In this document: one piece after another, positions 15,769 to 24,508 of the stretch
Layout of the letters: each line of letters begins with the position of its first letter
Numbering within the stretch: the stretch's first letter is position 1
Notes under the pieces: model-generated
Told to the model about the DNA's origin: nothing
Databases searched by the model: none
The model's input: only the letters and a program-made list of their open reading frames with translations
Position numbers and translations under genes: made by a program
Source of the DNA: Arthrobacter sp. ZGTC131
GTDB taxonomy: Bacteria > Actinomycetota > Actinomycetes > Actinomycetales > Micrococcaceae
Direction: 5' to 3'
NCBI RefSeq assembly: GCF_002929275.1
Contig: NZ_PJIK01000009.1
Location: forward strand, 1-64,000
DNA length: 64,000 bases

Positions 15769-17754
15769 GTGCAGTTTCACCATCACGGTTATGTATCCGG
15801 GGACCCAAGGGTCCAGCCGGCGGCAGGAGTCGGCATTAACAGGCCGGCTGAACTTCCGGAAGAGGTCGATGTCCTGATTGTCGGCGCAGGCCCTGCCGGC
15901 ATGCTCGCGGCCGCGCAATTGTCCCAGTTCTCAAATGTCACCACACGCATCGTGGAGCGCCGGCCCGGAAGGCTGGCCATTGGACAGGCCGATGGAATCC
16001 AGACCCGCACAGTCGAGACCTTTCAGGCCTTCGGGTTTGCCGAGAGGATCATCGCCGAGGCCTACCGGATAACCGAGACGGCGTTCTGGAAACCGGACCC
16101 CACGGACCCCTCCCGTATCATCCGCACTGCCCGCACCCCGGATGACCCCGCCGAAATCAGTGAGTTCCCCCACCTCGTCGTTAACCAAGCCCGCGTACTG
16201 GACTACTTCGCCGAGTTCATGGCCAACTCGCCCGCACGCATGTCACCCGACTATGGCTTCGAGTTCCGTTCCGTCAACGTCGAGGACGAGGGGGAGTACC
16301 CGGTCACCGTGACGCTTCTCCACAGCTCGGGTCCCCACGAGGGGCAGGAGCGCACTGTCCGGGCCAAATACGTTGTGGGTGCGGACGGCGCACGCAGCAA
16401 GGTGCGGGAGTCGATCGGCTGCACCCTTGCCGGAGACCAGGCCAACCACGCTTGGGGCGTCATGGATGTCCTGGCGGTCACAGACTTCCCAGATATCCGC
16501 CTCAAATGCGCAATCCAATCCGGTACAGGCGGCAGCATCCTTCTGATCCCTCGCGAAGGCGGCCACCTCTTCAGAATGTACGTTGACCTGGGCGAGGTGG
16601 ACCCCAACAACAAGGGCGCGGTGCGCAGCACTTCCATCGAGGAGATCATTGACAAGGCCAACGCCATCCTCCACCCCTACACCCTCGATGTCCGCAACGT
16701 CGCCTGGCACAGCGTGTACGAGGTCGGCCACCGCCTCACAGACCGCTTCGATGACGTCCTGCCGGAGGACCGCGGCACCCGCACACCGCGCGTGTTCATC
16801 ACCGGCGACGCCTGCCACACCCACAGCGCCAAGGCCGGCCAAGGCATGAACGTCTCCATGCAGGACGGCTTCAACCTGGCGTGGAAGCTCGGCCACGTCC
16901 TGGAAGGCCGCAGCCCCGAAAGCCTGCTGTCCACCTACTCAGCCGAACGCCAGGTGGTCGCGCAGAACCTCATCGACTTCGACAAAAAGTGGTCCACACT
17001 CATGGCGAAGAAACCGGAGGACTTCGAAAACCCCTCCGACCTGGAGGACTTCTACGTCCGCACCGCCGAATTCCCCGCCGGCTTCATGACCCAGTACGGC
17101 CCCTCAGTGCTCGTTGCTGCCTCTGAACACCAGCACCTGGCTACCGGGTTTCCGATCGGCAAGCGCTTCAAGTCCGCCCCCGCCGTGCGGGTCGCCGACG
17201 CCAACCCGGTACACCTCGGCCACCACGCCACGGCCGACGGCCGGTGGCGCATCTACATCTTCGCCGGCCCGGCGACGCCCCAAACGCCGCAGGCCGGAAC
17301 CACTTCGCCCACCGAACAGTTCGCCGAGTGGATCGCAAACTCACCGGAATCCCCGCTCGCCGCCACGCCTGTCGGCGCCGACCCCGACGCCTGGTTTGAT
17401 GTGAAAGTGATCTACCAGCAGGACCACACAAGCGTCGACATCACCGCCATTCCGGCAGTGTTCAAACCCCAGGTCGGCCCGTTCCAGCTCACGAATTACG
17501 AAAAGATTTACGCAACAGACCCGAACGCGGACATCTTCGACCTGCGCGGCGTGGACCACAACGGCGTCGTCGTGATCGTGCGCCCGGACCAGTACGTGGC
17601 AAACGTCCTGCCGCTCACGGCGACCGCCGAGCTGGCCGCGTTCTTCGAACCCCTCCTACAGCGGCGGCAGCCGGAGGAGCTCTCATCCTCTGCACTTTCT
17701 AGCGCGGACACTGCGCCTTCAGCCCCCACGCCATCAGTCCCGGCCAACACCTAA
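15769..17754 (+). CDS. mobA: 3-hydroxybenzoate 4-monooxygenase-like flavoprotein
   Basis: A 661-residue class A flavin monooxygenase. The Rossmann motif DVLIVGAGPAG is at about residues 34-44, the DG motif at YVVGADGARSKVR, and the second FAD motif at RVFITGDACHTHSAKAGQGM; a thioredoxin-like C-terminal domain follows. It resembles Comamonas MobA along its length, including QFH-G near the N-terminus, GQADGI, WGVMDVLAVTDFPD and LLIPREGGHL. The expected reaction is 3-hydroxybenzoate to protocatechuate with NADPH and O2. The GTG at 15769 is preceded by GTGAGGAA and matches the family N-terminus (VQFHHHG); a longer frame from 15661 is not needed. The close phenol 2-monooxygenase family is the alternative. 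Confidence 0.82.
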   Translation: MQFHHHGYVSGDPRVQPAAGVGINRPAELPEEVDVLIVGAGPAGMLAAAQLSQFSNVTTRIVERRPGRLAIGQADGIQTRTVETFQAFGFAERIIAEAYRITETAFWKPDPTDPSRIIRTARTPDDPAEISEFPHLVVNQARVLDYFAEFMANSPARMSPDYGFEFRSVNVEDEGEYPVTVTLLHSSGPHEGQERTVRAKYVVGADGARSKVRESIGCTLAGDQANHAWGVMDVLAVTDFPDIRLKCAIQSGTGGSILLIPREGGHLFRMYVDLGEVDPNNKGAVRSTSIEEIIDKANAILHPYTLDVRNVAWHSVYEVGHRLTDRFDDVLPEDRGTRTPRVFITGDACHTHSAKAGQGMNVSMQDGFNLAWKLGHVLEGRSPESLLSTYSAERQVVAQNLIDFDKKWSTLMAKKPEDFENPSDLEDFYVRTAEFPAGFMTQYGPSVLVAASEHQHLATGFPIGKRFKSAPAVRVADANPVHLGHHATADGRWRIYIFAGPATPQTPQAGTTSPTEQFAEWIANSPESPLAATPVGADPDAWFDVKVIYQQDHTSVDITAIPAVFKPQVGPFQLTNYEKIYATDPNADIFDLRGVDHNGVVVIVRPDQYVANVLPLTATAELAAFFEPLLQRRQPEELSSSALSSADTAPSAPTPSVPANT

Positions 17755-17776
17755 CCCACTGGAGCCCTGAACCGCG

Positions 17777-17806
17777 GGTGGTGCCGGCATCACGACCGGC
17801 ACCACC
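17777..17806 (+). other. Intercistronic hairpin between mobA and the transporter
   Basis: An 11-bp stem (GGTGGTGCCGG, 17777-17787, with CCGGCACCACC, 17796-17806), 8-nt loop, no T-run. Likely a processing or stability element. Confidence 0.55.
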
Positions 17807-17933
17807 ACCAGCACTCCGGTGATTCCGGTACCCGCCTGACCAAACCCTTCAGGCCCCACCGACAAGTCCGCAGCACCGTCCAACCCCCCAGGGGTTCCCC
17901 CGGGGTCACACCGCTCACACCATCTGGAGAATC

Positions 17934-19319
17934 ATGAGCACGTCCCACCACAGTTCGAAGGCGAACCAACGTCGCGTCGCCTTCGCTACCGTCATCGGCA
18001 CCACCGTCGAATGGTACGACTTCTTCATCTACGCCACCGCCGCCGGCCTGGTATTCGCACAACTGTTCTTCGAACCGGCCGGCGAATCCATCGGTCTGCT
18101 GTTGTCCTTCGCGTCCGTGGGCATCAGCTTCCTCTTCCGGCCCCTCGGAGCTTTCCTGGCCGGCCACTACGGCGACAGAATAGGCCGCCGGGCCATGCTC
18201 GTGCTGACACTCATCCTGATGGGCGCGGCAACCACGCTGATCGGCATCCTACCGACCTATGCGACCGCTGGCGTTATCGCCCCGGTCATGCTCCTGCTGC
18301 TGAGGATCCTGCAAGGCATCTCCGCAGGCGGCGAGTGGGGCGGCGCGGTCCTGATGGCAGTTGAACACGCCCCCAGCAACCGTCGCGGACGGGCCGGGGC
18401 CTTCCCCCAACTCGGCGTCCCGCTGGGGCTGCTGCTGGCCACCGGCATCACAGCGCTCATGACCGGCGTAATTTCACCCGGAGCGGCCTTCCTCGAGTGG
18501 GGATGGCGTGTGCCCTTCCTGCTGAGCATCGTTCTCATTGTCGTGGGCTACTTCGTCCGCCGCGCGGTGGACGAATCCCCCGTCTTCGAGGAAATCGCCG
18601 CAGCGAAAAAACAACCCAAGACACCGATCGTGGAACTGTTCCGCCGTCATGGACTGCTCGTGGTCATCGCCGCCCTGATCTTCGCGGGAAACAACGCAGC
18701 AGGGTATATGGCCACCGGCGGCTTCATCCCCAGCTACGCCTCCGGCCCCGCGGTCGGTCACGAACGCACTGACGTGCTCCTCGCCGTCACTTACGGTGCC
18801 GCCATCTGGCTCGGCTTCACCTACCTCGCCGGATACCTCTCGGACAAAATAGGCCGCAAGCGAACCTACTTCATAGGATTCAGCGCCCAACTACTGGCCT
18901 GCTTCCCGCTCTTCTGGCTCATCAACACAGGCGACCTGGCGATGCTCTACCTGGCCATGACCATATTCACCGTGGGCCTGGGACTGGCGTACGGGCCGCA
19001 GGCTGCCCTGTACTCCGAAATGTTCCCAGCCTCGGTACGTTTCTCCGGCGTCTCCATCTCCTACGCCCTCGGTGCGATCCTCGGCGGCGCATTCGCCCCG
19101 ACAATCGCCACCGCCCTCGTCCAGGCCACAGGCGGAACCGAAGCCGTTTCCCTGTACCTCGTCGGGATGACCCTTGTCTCCCTCGCGGCCGTCTCCTTGG
19201 TCCGGGACCGCTCAGGCATGGACCTTTCCATCCGAAACCAGGCCCAACAGGAAGTCGGAGCACTCGTCTTTGACCGGCGAACCGTCGACACCTCCAATGA
19301 GCCTGCCCGCACCAACTAA
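17934..19319 (+). CDS. MFS metabolite:H+ symporter (MHS family), probable 3-hydroxybenzoate transporter
   Basis: A 461-residue, 12-helix MFS protein of the metabolite:H+ symporter group: ATVIGTTVEWYDFFIYATAA in helix 1, the loop motif GHYGDRIGRRAML and its second-half copy YLSDKIGRKRTY. Family members carry shikimate, proline, alpha-ketoglutarate or aromatic acids. Its place directly after the monooxygenase argues for uptake of 3-hydroxybenzoate or a related acid (inference). A strong terminator follows at 19325. Confidence 0.85.
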   Translation: MSTSHHSSKANQRRVAFATVIGTTVEWYDFFIYATAAGLVFAQLFFEPAGESIGLLLSFASVGISFLFRPLGAFLAGHYGDRIGRRAMLVLTLILMGAATTLIGILPTYATAGVIAPVMLLLLRILQGISAGGEWGGAVLMAVEHAPSNRRGRAGAFPQLGVPLGLLLATGITALMTGVISPGAAFLEWGWRVPFLLSIVLIVVGYFVRRAVDESPVFEEIAAAKKQPKTPIVELFRRHGLLVVIAALIFAGNNAAGYMATGGFIPSYASGPAVGHERTDVLLAVTYGAAIWLGFTYLAGYLSDKIGRKRTYFIGFSAQLLACFPLFWLINTGDLAMLYLAMTIFTVGLGLAYGPQAALYSEMFPASVRFSGVSISYALGAILGGAFAPTIATALVQATGGTEAVSLYLVGMTLVSLAAVSLVRDRSGMDLSIRNQAQQEVGALVFDRRTVDTSNEPARTN

Positions 19320-19324
19320 CCACG

Positions 19325-19373
19325 CCGCCGCTTGGGGCCGGAATTAGCTGCGGCGCCCGGCCCCACGCGGCGG
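19325..19373 (+). terminator. Terminator hairpin of the mobA operon
   Basis: A two-part stem (CCGCCGC plus GGGGCCGG, 19325-19341, with CCGGCCCC plus GCGGCGG, 19357-19373) with one 2-nt internal mismatch and a 15-nt loop, starting five bases after the stop. No T-tract, as is common in high-GC actinobacteria. Confidence 0.65.
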
Positions 19374-19473
19374 AAGCCAGCCAGGAAAGTGCGCTCATTA
19401 GCCAAAGTGAAACGGGCGTCCGCTCGGTCCGGCACAGCCCCTTTTGGGCGCACTCCCCTGCCCATTTCGAAGC

Positions 19474-19504
19474 GCCGATAACCGGCCTTTCGTCAAGCTA
19501 TGGC
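19474..19504. repeat. res-like repeat, copy 1
   Basis: A 31-bp element beginning GCCGATAACCGG and ending TCAAGCTATGGC, 45 bp beyond the 3' end of the resolvase remnant. It matches the element at 21873-21903 in sequence and in position relative to its resolvase fragment. Confidence 0.55.
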
Positions 19505-19548
19505 CAATCGGGCAAAAGCATATGGATGTACCCCGGCAGGGGAGCGCT

Positions 19549-19898
19549 TCACTCCAGTTTGGCTTGGCGCAGGTACTGGTAGACGGTCTCCCTGCTGATC
19601 CCGTAGTCACGGGCAAGAACAGATTTCGGAACCCCGCTTTCGGCGGGCTGGACCATTTTGGCTGCCCGGTCCGGGGTGAGGGTCTTTTTCCGGCCTTTGT
19701 AGGCGCTGCGCTGCTTAGCCAGGGCGATGCCTTCCCCTTGGCGTTCCCTGATGAGGGAGCGTTCGGATTCGGTGATGGCGCCCATGACGGAGAGCATAGG
19801 TTGGCGATGGGGGAGTCCTCCCCCGTGAAGACCAGGCAATTTTTGACGAACTCCACCCACACGCCATTGCGGGTCAGGCCCTGGACCAGGGTACCCAT
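19549..19898 (-). pseudogene. Serine resolvase (recombinase family) remnant, N-terminus missing, frameshifted
   Basis: The minus strand reads MGTLVQGLTRNGVWVEFVKN and continues through VFTGEDSPIANL, then shifts frame into MLSVMGAITESERSLIRERQ, followed by KGRKKTLTPDRAAKMVQPAE and the helix-turn-helix GVPKSVLARDYGISRETVYQ, stopping at 19549. That is most of the second half of a Tn3/Hin-type resolvase. The N-terminal catalytic part with the nucleophile serine (usually YARVST) is not found upstream, so the gene is dead. Confidence 0.8.
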
Positions 19899-20724
19899 CG
19901 CGGTTGCGGCGAGAGGGTGGTTTCCAGGGTCGTCGCGGGCGCCGATGATGGCCGGTTGCCTCACAGAGCGTAGACGCTCGGCTGAGGGGGGTTGCTGACC
20001 AGCACCACCGGGACCCGAGCGGCGTGGACTCCGCCAACTCCTGCAGCGCGGTCGCCCAGGCGGCAAGTTCGAATGACGTCGGGTTGTCCCGCAAATGAGG
20101 TAGCGGAGGCAGAGCTCGGTGCGGCCCGGCGGAGCTGGTCGTACAGGTCCAGCCACCGCTGCCTTGCTGTCCATCGGGCGGGCGTCGAGGCTGGGCTGGG
20201 GTTTGGCGGGCGGCCATGGAGGTCCTCTTCCGGGGCAGGGTGCGAGTGGGACGCGCCGGCTACACACCAACACAGGGGTGCGGAGTCTCGGCGCGCAGCA
20301 GTGGCCCCGAGGCCGTCCAATCAGGCCCACACTTTCGCAACCGATTGCCACTGCATGCTGCCCAAAAGATGAAGTGCGTCGTCGTGGCAATCGGTTGCCA
20401 GCGCGCTGTAGAACGTGTTTTACTTGCTCGATTGCAAAGCTGTGAGCTTTACTCAGGAAACAGCCCCCGCACCAACTGGTCAACCCCATCGCAAAAATGG
20501 CAGTTCACCGCTAAAGGGCGGTTGCCTAGTCCTGCTGAGTACGGAGCCGCAGCAGAACCCCGCCAATCGCGCGGATAATCCATCGCACCTGCCTCCGGAG
20601 TACACCTTGATCATGCTGCACAACCGCCACCGCGCAGGATTCCAGATTGTTCTGGTCCGGCAAGGGAGCACGCCGACACCGACCACGCCGGGACTCGCCA
20701 TCGCCTTCCAGGCGGGCTTCTAAA
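19899..20724. other. Degenerate region without an intact gene
   Basis: About 0.8 kb between the resolvase remnant and the DMT transporter. Minus-strand fragments such as RWLDLYDQLRRAAPSSASAT (around 20100-20170) look faintly protein-like, but none forms a supported gene. It contains the orphan operator pair at 20337-20398. Confidence 0.45.
20337..20398. promoter_or_regulatory. Orphan pair of LacI/CcpA-type operators
   Basis: GCAACCGATTGCCAC (20337-20351) and its exact reverse complement GTGGCAATCGGTTGC (20384-20398) are separated by 32 bp. Each arm holds a near-palindrome with central CG (GCAACCGATTGC; GCAATCGGTTGC), the usual form of a LacI-family operator. No intact LacI gene or sugar operon adjoins; the nearest gene downstream is the DMT transporter. 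Either a relic of a lost operon or a controller of that transporter. Confidence 0.5.
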
Positions 20725-21729
20725 GTGCCGTCGGTTGTCAGTGCCCCAACCGCTCCGCAGCTCCGATCGCCAGCCCGCCTGCTGGCCGCAGGCATTCCGC
20801 TCGCCGTTATCGCAGGCCTCACCCTGCCCCTGCAGGCCCGAATCAACGGCGAGCTGGGGCACCGGCTGCAGGATTCACTGCTGGCAGGGTTGTTCAGCTT
20901 CGGCGGTGCGGCCCTGATCATGGCCGCTGCCACGCTGGTCCTTCCCAGCGGCCGTGCCGCGTTCGTGAAACTCCTCTCCACCACCCGCCAGCGCACCATT
21001 CCCTGGTACTTCCATGGCGCCGGCATCATCGGCGCCTACTTCATCTTTGCGCAGACCAGCTTCGTCGCAGGCGTCGGAATTGCCATCTATACGGTGGCGG
21101 TGGTGACCGGCCAGACAATCAGCGGACTGGCCGTGGACCGGCTCGGACTCGGTCCCGGCGGCAAACGGGCAATTACCGGGCTGCGAGTGCTCGCTGTACT
21201 ACTCACAGTGGGCGCGGTGTTTTGGGCGGTGTCGCCTCGGCTCTCCGGCGAGTCTGAGCCCATCACCATGCTGGTCCCGCTCGCGCTGGTTGCCCTGGGC
21301 GGGATCCTGATGCCCTTCCAGCACGCCGTGAATGGCAGGATCGCGGCACAGGTCCGGTCGCCAATTCCCGGCACCCTGATCAACTATCTGATTGGCAGCC
21401 TCGCGCTGGCCCTGATCTGGATCCTGAAGCTGGCCGTTGCCGGAGGGCTGCCCACGCTGCCGGCCGAGTTGTGGCTCTACACCGGAGGGGCGCTGGGCTG
21501 CATCAACCTGGTTCTAAGCGCGCTGCTGATCCGGCATATCGGCGTGCTCCTGACTGCGCTGGGCATGATCGCCGGCCAGCTGATCGGAGCACTGCTCATG
21601 GACTGGCTGCTGCCGGTGGCGGGCAGCGCCATCTATCCGCAAACCATATTCGGCACCCTGCTCACACTGGCCGCAATCATCATCGCGGCGTTGCCCGGAT
21701 TAGCGCTGCGGAGGTTCTGGCAGCGCTGA
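20725..21729 (+). CDS. DMT-superfamily transporter, YdcZ/DUF606 type (two fused repeats)
   Basis: About 334 residues with ten predicted membrane helices in two homologous halves: PLAVIAGLTLPLQARINGEL in the first, LVALGGILMPFQHAVNGRIA in the second. YdcZ-type DMT proteins often occur as single-repeat pairs; here the repeats are fused. Substrate unknown. The GTG at 20725 was chosen because the sequence before it reads as Arg-rich non-protein; no good SD is visible, so the start is uncertain. No operon partners. Confidence 0.78.
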   Translation: MPSVVSAPTAPQLRSPARLLAAGIPLAVIAGLTLPLQARINGELGHRLQDSLLAGLFSFGGAALIMAAATLVLPSGRAAFVKLLSTTRQRTIPWYFHGAGIIGAYFIFAQTSFVAGVGIAIYTVAVVTGQTISGLAVDRLGLGPGGKRAITGLRVLAVLLTVGAVFWAVSPRLSGESEPITMLVPLALVALGGILMPFQHAVNGRIAAQVRSPIPGTLINYLIGSLALALIWILKLAVAGGLPTLPAELWLYTGGALGCINLVLSALLIRHIGVLLTALGMIAGQLIGALLMDWLLPVAGSAIYPQTIFGTLLTLAAIIIAALPGLALRRFWQR

Positions 21730-21872
21730 GCCCGGCCGCAATGAAGCGCGCCAGGCTGCAAATGCCGTGTCGCCGACGCGGGAAATGCAGCCGACTCATT
21801 GGTGCGCCGCAGCGTACTGAACAGTCGCGCAGATGGGGTTTTTCCCCCGGGCTTTTGAGGGACTTCTAGAAC

Positions 21873-21903
21873 GCCGATAACGGATATTCCGTCAAGCTAC
21901 GGC
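21873..21903. repeat. res-like repeat, copy 2
   Basis: A 31-bp element, GCCGATAACGGATATTCCGT followed by CAAGCTACGGC. Outer GCCG/CGGC arms and inner ACGGA/TCCGT arms form a nested palindrome. It aligns with 19474-19504, and both are followed at about the same distance by a resolvase 3' end. Confidence 0.55.
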
Positions 21904-21944
21904 GACGTGCAGATATGGCATGACGACCGTCCCGGCAGGGAAAC

Positions 21945-22082
21945 GCTGATTCCAGCTTTGCGTTCCGGAGGTACTGGTAGACGGTCTCCCGGCTGATCCC
22001 GTAGTCACGGGCAACGAGGCTTTTGGAACACCGGTGCCGGCGCGCTGAACGAGCTCGGAGGCCCTATCATCATCTGTTGTCA
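21945..22082 (-). pseudogene. Serine resolvase C-terminal remnant, frameshifted
   Basis: The minus strand reads RASELVQRAGTGVPK, then after an indel RDYGISRETVYQYLRNAKLE. This is the same C-terminal helix-turn-helix as at 19549, almost base for base over the last 70 bp. Nothing of the catalytic domain remains and the original stop is lost. Confidence 0.7.
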
Positions 22083-22149
22083 GGCACCCGCAGGGTGCTT
22101 GATGACAGAAGGCTTCAAAGTCGAGCGGGGGAGGGGCCGGCGGCGCCTG

Positions 22150-22974
22150 TCACGAGCGGGTGTCGAGGTAGTGCAGAATCGCCCGGGCCGTTTCCTCCGG
22201 AGCGCTGACGTGGGGGCAGTGCCCGGTGGCCTGAAGCTGCACCAGGGTGCTGTGATCCAGATTCTTGTGCAGGTAGGCGCCCACTTCCGGCGGGGCAAGC
22301 CGATCGTCGGAGCACTGCAGAATCAGGCAGCTGGTGCGCAACTTCTTCAGTTCAGGGCGGGTGTCGGAAAAGAAAGTTACCCCGGCGAAGTGCCGTGCGA
22401 TGGGCGGATTTGTCCGGCAGAAGCTGACACGCAGGTCCTCCGCTAATTCCGGCTCCTGCGGGTTGCCCATAACCATGGGCGCCAAGGCCGCGGCCCAGGC
22501 GAAATAGTTGCTGTCCAGAGATGCCAGCAGGCCCTCGATGTCTTCCCGCGAAAACCCGCCCACGTAGCCGTCGTACGGGTCATCCGTATGACGGGGTGAA
22601 GGAGCAAGCAGGACCAGGTGGGAGAAACGGTTGGGGTCCTGCACTGCGGCGATCACGGCGATCATCGTGCTGACACTGTGGCCCACCAAGATGACGTTCT
22701 CAAGTTCAAGGGCGGCGCAAATCTCCAGCAGATCCGACGCGTACCCATCCAGGGACCCGTACTTCTCCCAGTCATAGGCGCTGATGTCGGAGTGTCCTGC
22801 ACCAACATGATCAAAAAGCACCAGCCGGTAATCGTCAACGAAATAGGGCAGCAGCTTCCGCCACATAGCCTGATCGCAGCCAAAACCGTGGGCAAACATC
22901 ATCACAGGCCCATCATCCCGGCCGAATATAGTGACATTGTTCCGGCCCATTACGGCAGCAACTGCTTCGATCAC
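22150..22974 (-). CDS. rsbQ: RsbQ-like alpha/beta hydrolase
   Basis: About 274 residues, very similar to Bacillus RsbQ throughout: MFAHGFGCDQAMWRKLLPYF, LFDHVGAGHSDISAYDWEKY, the nucleophile elbow VGHSVS, HLVLLAPSPRHTDDPYDGYV, catalytic Asp in LQCSDDRLAPPE and His in GHCPHVSAPEE. In Bacillus, RsbQ makes a hydrophobic signal for the phosphatase RsbP in energy stress; the same fold is the plant D14/KAI2 receptor. No RsbP, PAS-PP2C or anti-sigma gene lies nearby, so its partner is unknown. The GTG at 22974 gives the family length; a GTG at 23025 would add 17 residues. Confidence 0.85.
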   Translation of the reverse strand: MIEAVAAVMGRNNVTIFGRDDGPVMMFAHGFGCDQAMWRKLLPYFVDDYRLVLFDHVGAGHSDISAYDWEKYGSLDGYASDLLEICAALELENVILVGHSVSTMIAVIAAVQDPNRFSHLVLLAPSPRHTDDPYDGYVGGFSREDIEGLLASLDSNYFAWAAALAPMVMGNPQEPELAEDLRVSFCRTNPPIARHFAGVTFFSDTRPELKKLRTSCLILQCSDDRLAPPEVGAYLHKNLDHSTLVQLQATGHCPHVSAPEETARAILHYLDTRS

Positions 22975-23128
22975 ATTCTCACTGACCCTCGCGTAGGGTG
23001 GCGTCCTGTCCCAGATACTATCCACGGGAAGTAGAGAATCCTAGGGATCCTCCCACTATGACCTTCAAGGCGACGTCGATTCTGCCCATTACATGCGACG
23101 CGGCTTACGCGACTCCCCGACAGGGACC

Positions 23129-23496
23129 ATGATCGCGATCAGAGCGTTGTCGGCCAAGGTAGGCGAACCAAAACGGCTACGGCTATTCACGGAAGTGTTG
23201 GCGCGCGCTTCCGACCCGACTCATCCGGAACATGAGCACATTGCAGAGCACTACTGCCTGTCCTTGGCCTATGCTGCCAACGCATCCGCCAGGACAACGG
23301 CCTCGCCCATCCCGACGTCGACCCCGAGCGGTTCGGCGGCGAGACAGTCACAATTTGGGACGGGCTCCAAGCCCAATGGCTAGTCCACCGGGACTTCGAC
23401 CTCGCCGACGCCGTGACCGCCGCATTCCGCCACCTGTCCCGCGAAGGCGTCATGGAAACCAAACGCACCATGGAACAATTCGTGGCGGGGCTCTAA
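23129..23496 (+). pseudogene. TetR-family regulator remnant (ligand-binding half), frameshifted
   Basis: The first frame reads AIRALSAKVGEPKRLRLFTE and ASDPTHPEHEHIAEHY. After a shift near 23280, a second frame continues RIRQDNGLAHPDVDPERFGG, ETVTIWDGLQAQWLVHRDFD and stops at 23496. This matches the C-terminal domain of TetR regulators (IWDGLQ-QWL). The DNA-binding N-terminus is missing. Part of the decay zone. Confidence 0.7.
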
Positions 23497-23770
23497 GGCT
23501 TAGCACTGTCGACCCTAGATGTAGTCGTGACACTGCCAAGCTGAAAGCGTAGATGGATCTAGTACGCCCATGGAGCTTGCAGGCTTTCGCGGCCGGATAA
23601 TCGATTGCGCATTGGAGCACCTCAACGGGACAGCAGCTATACGGTCGGCGTCAAAGTGGCAGTCCTCGGCATCCCGTCAACATCGGGTCCGCCATCAGAC
23701 CTTTTGCTGCCGGGAGTAGGGTCTATGCGCCAGAACGACCGCAAACTTACTCCTGGGGGCAGCGTCTGTT

Positions 23771-24154
23771 TTATGGAAACATTGTCTTCAGGGCGCTGAC
23801 GATCAGATCGTCGTTCTCCGGCCAATCATCAGTGTCGATGGTGAGGTCTAAGGCGCTGGATTTTCCTGAGTTACTCACCACCAGATCCCAGGTGCTCACC
23901 CACCGATCCCTGGCACAATACGGGCAAAGACAAACGGGCGCGTTTGCTCGATGCTGTCGAGCTTGATCTGGAGCTGAGCCTCCCGTGCCTGCCTCAGAGA
24001 CGCCTTGGCTGTGTGCCAAGCGGCAAATGGCGCCGACGAGCAGGCCCAGAGTCAATACCGCGGTCGCGATCGCTCCCGCTGCGGACCACCACGCCGCATG
24101 GGTGGCTGATTCGGCTATGTCGGTTGAACGTCTCGCTAGTTCGTCGGGGGTCAT
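23771..24154 (-). pseudogene. Small membrane protein remnant with two frameshifts
   Basis: From ATG 24154 (SD AGAAGAA) it reads MTPDELARRSTDIAESATHA followed by a membrane helix (IATAVLTLGLLVGA). It then needs a shift to read KASLRQAREAQLQIKLDSIE and RPFVFARIVPG, and another to end VVSNSGKSSALDLTIDTDDW. The intact form would be a one-helix protein with a cytoplasmic coiled region and a C-terminal beta domain, a common hypothetical type. Inactivated here. Confidence 0.6.
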
Positions 24155-24508
24155 TGATTCTTCTTGCCCTACATGCCGAATTGGCCTTTTGGCAGAAACC
24201 AGAGGCCAGGTCAATGGTGCTTTCGTCTCACTACAGTTGGACCCGAATAGGAGTTGCCAGCATGGCAAATACCGTCTCGGGGATCAGAACGACTCACGGT
24301 CTGCGGCCCTTGGTCGTCTCCCGGAGTTGTTGCCCTCCGTCTACCGCAACCAACGAACTGCCCTGCGCCGTAGGGTGCACCAATAACAGACTGTCAGAAC
24401 ACCTAATGCACATGGCGTCCGCGAGCAGGACTTTTGCAAACCGCTGTGATGTAATTCTCGTGAATCGTGCGCCATTGCAGGCGTACTGGTGCGACAGAGA
24501 GCAGACGC
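24155..24508. other. 354-bp gap, nothing recognised
   Basis: No repeat, hairpin or ORF here is convincing. It must contain the divergent start regions of the remnant at 24154 and the SHOCT gene at 24509. Confidence 0.4.

Larger units (their letters stand above)
21730..22149. other. Gap between the DMT and RsbQ-like genes
   Basis: 420 bp with no intact gene. It holds the second res-like repeat and a resolvase fragment, described separately. Confidence 0.5.

Noticed and set aside
19549-22082. An active insertion sequence or transposon
   Set aside because: No transposase, no terminal inverted repeats with target duplication, and all resolvase copies are truncated or frameshifted.
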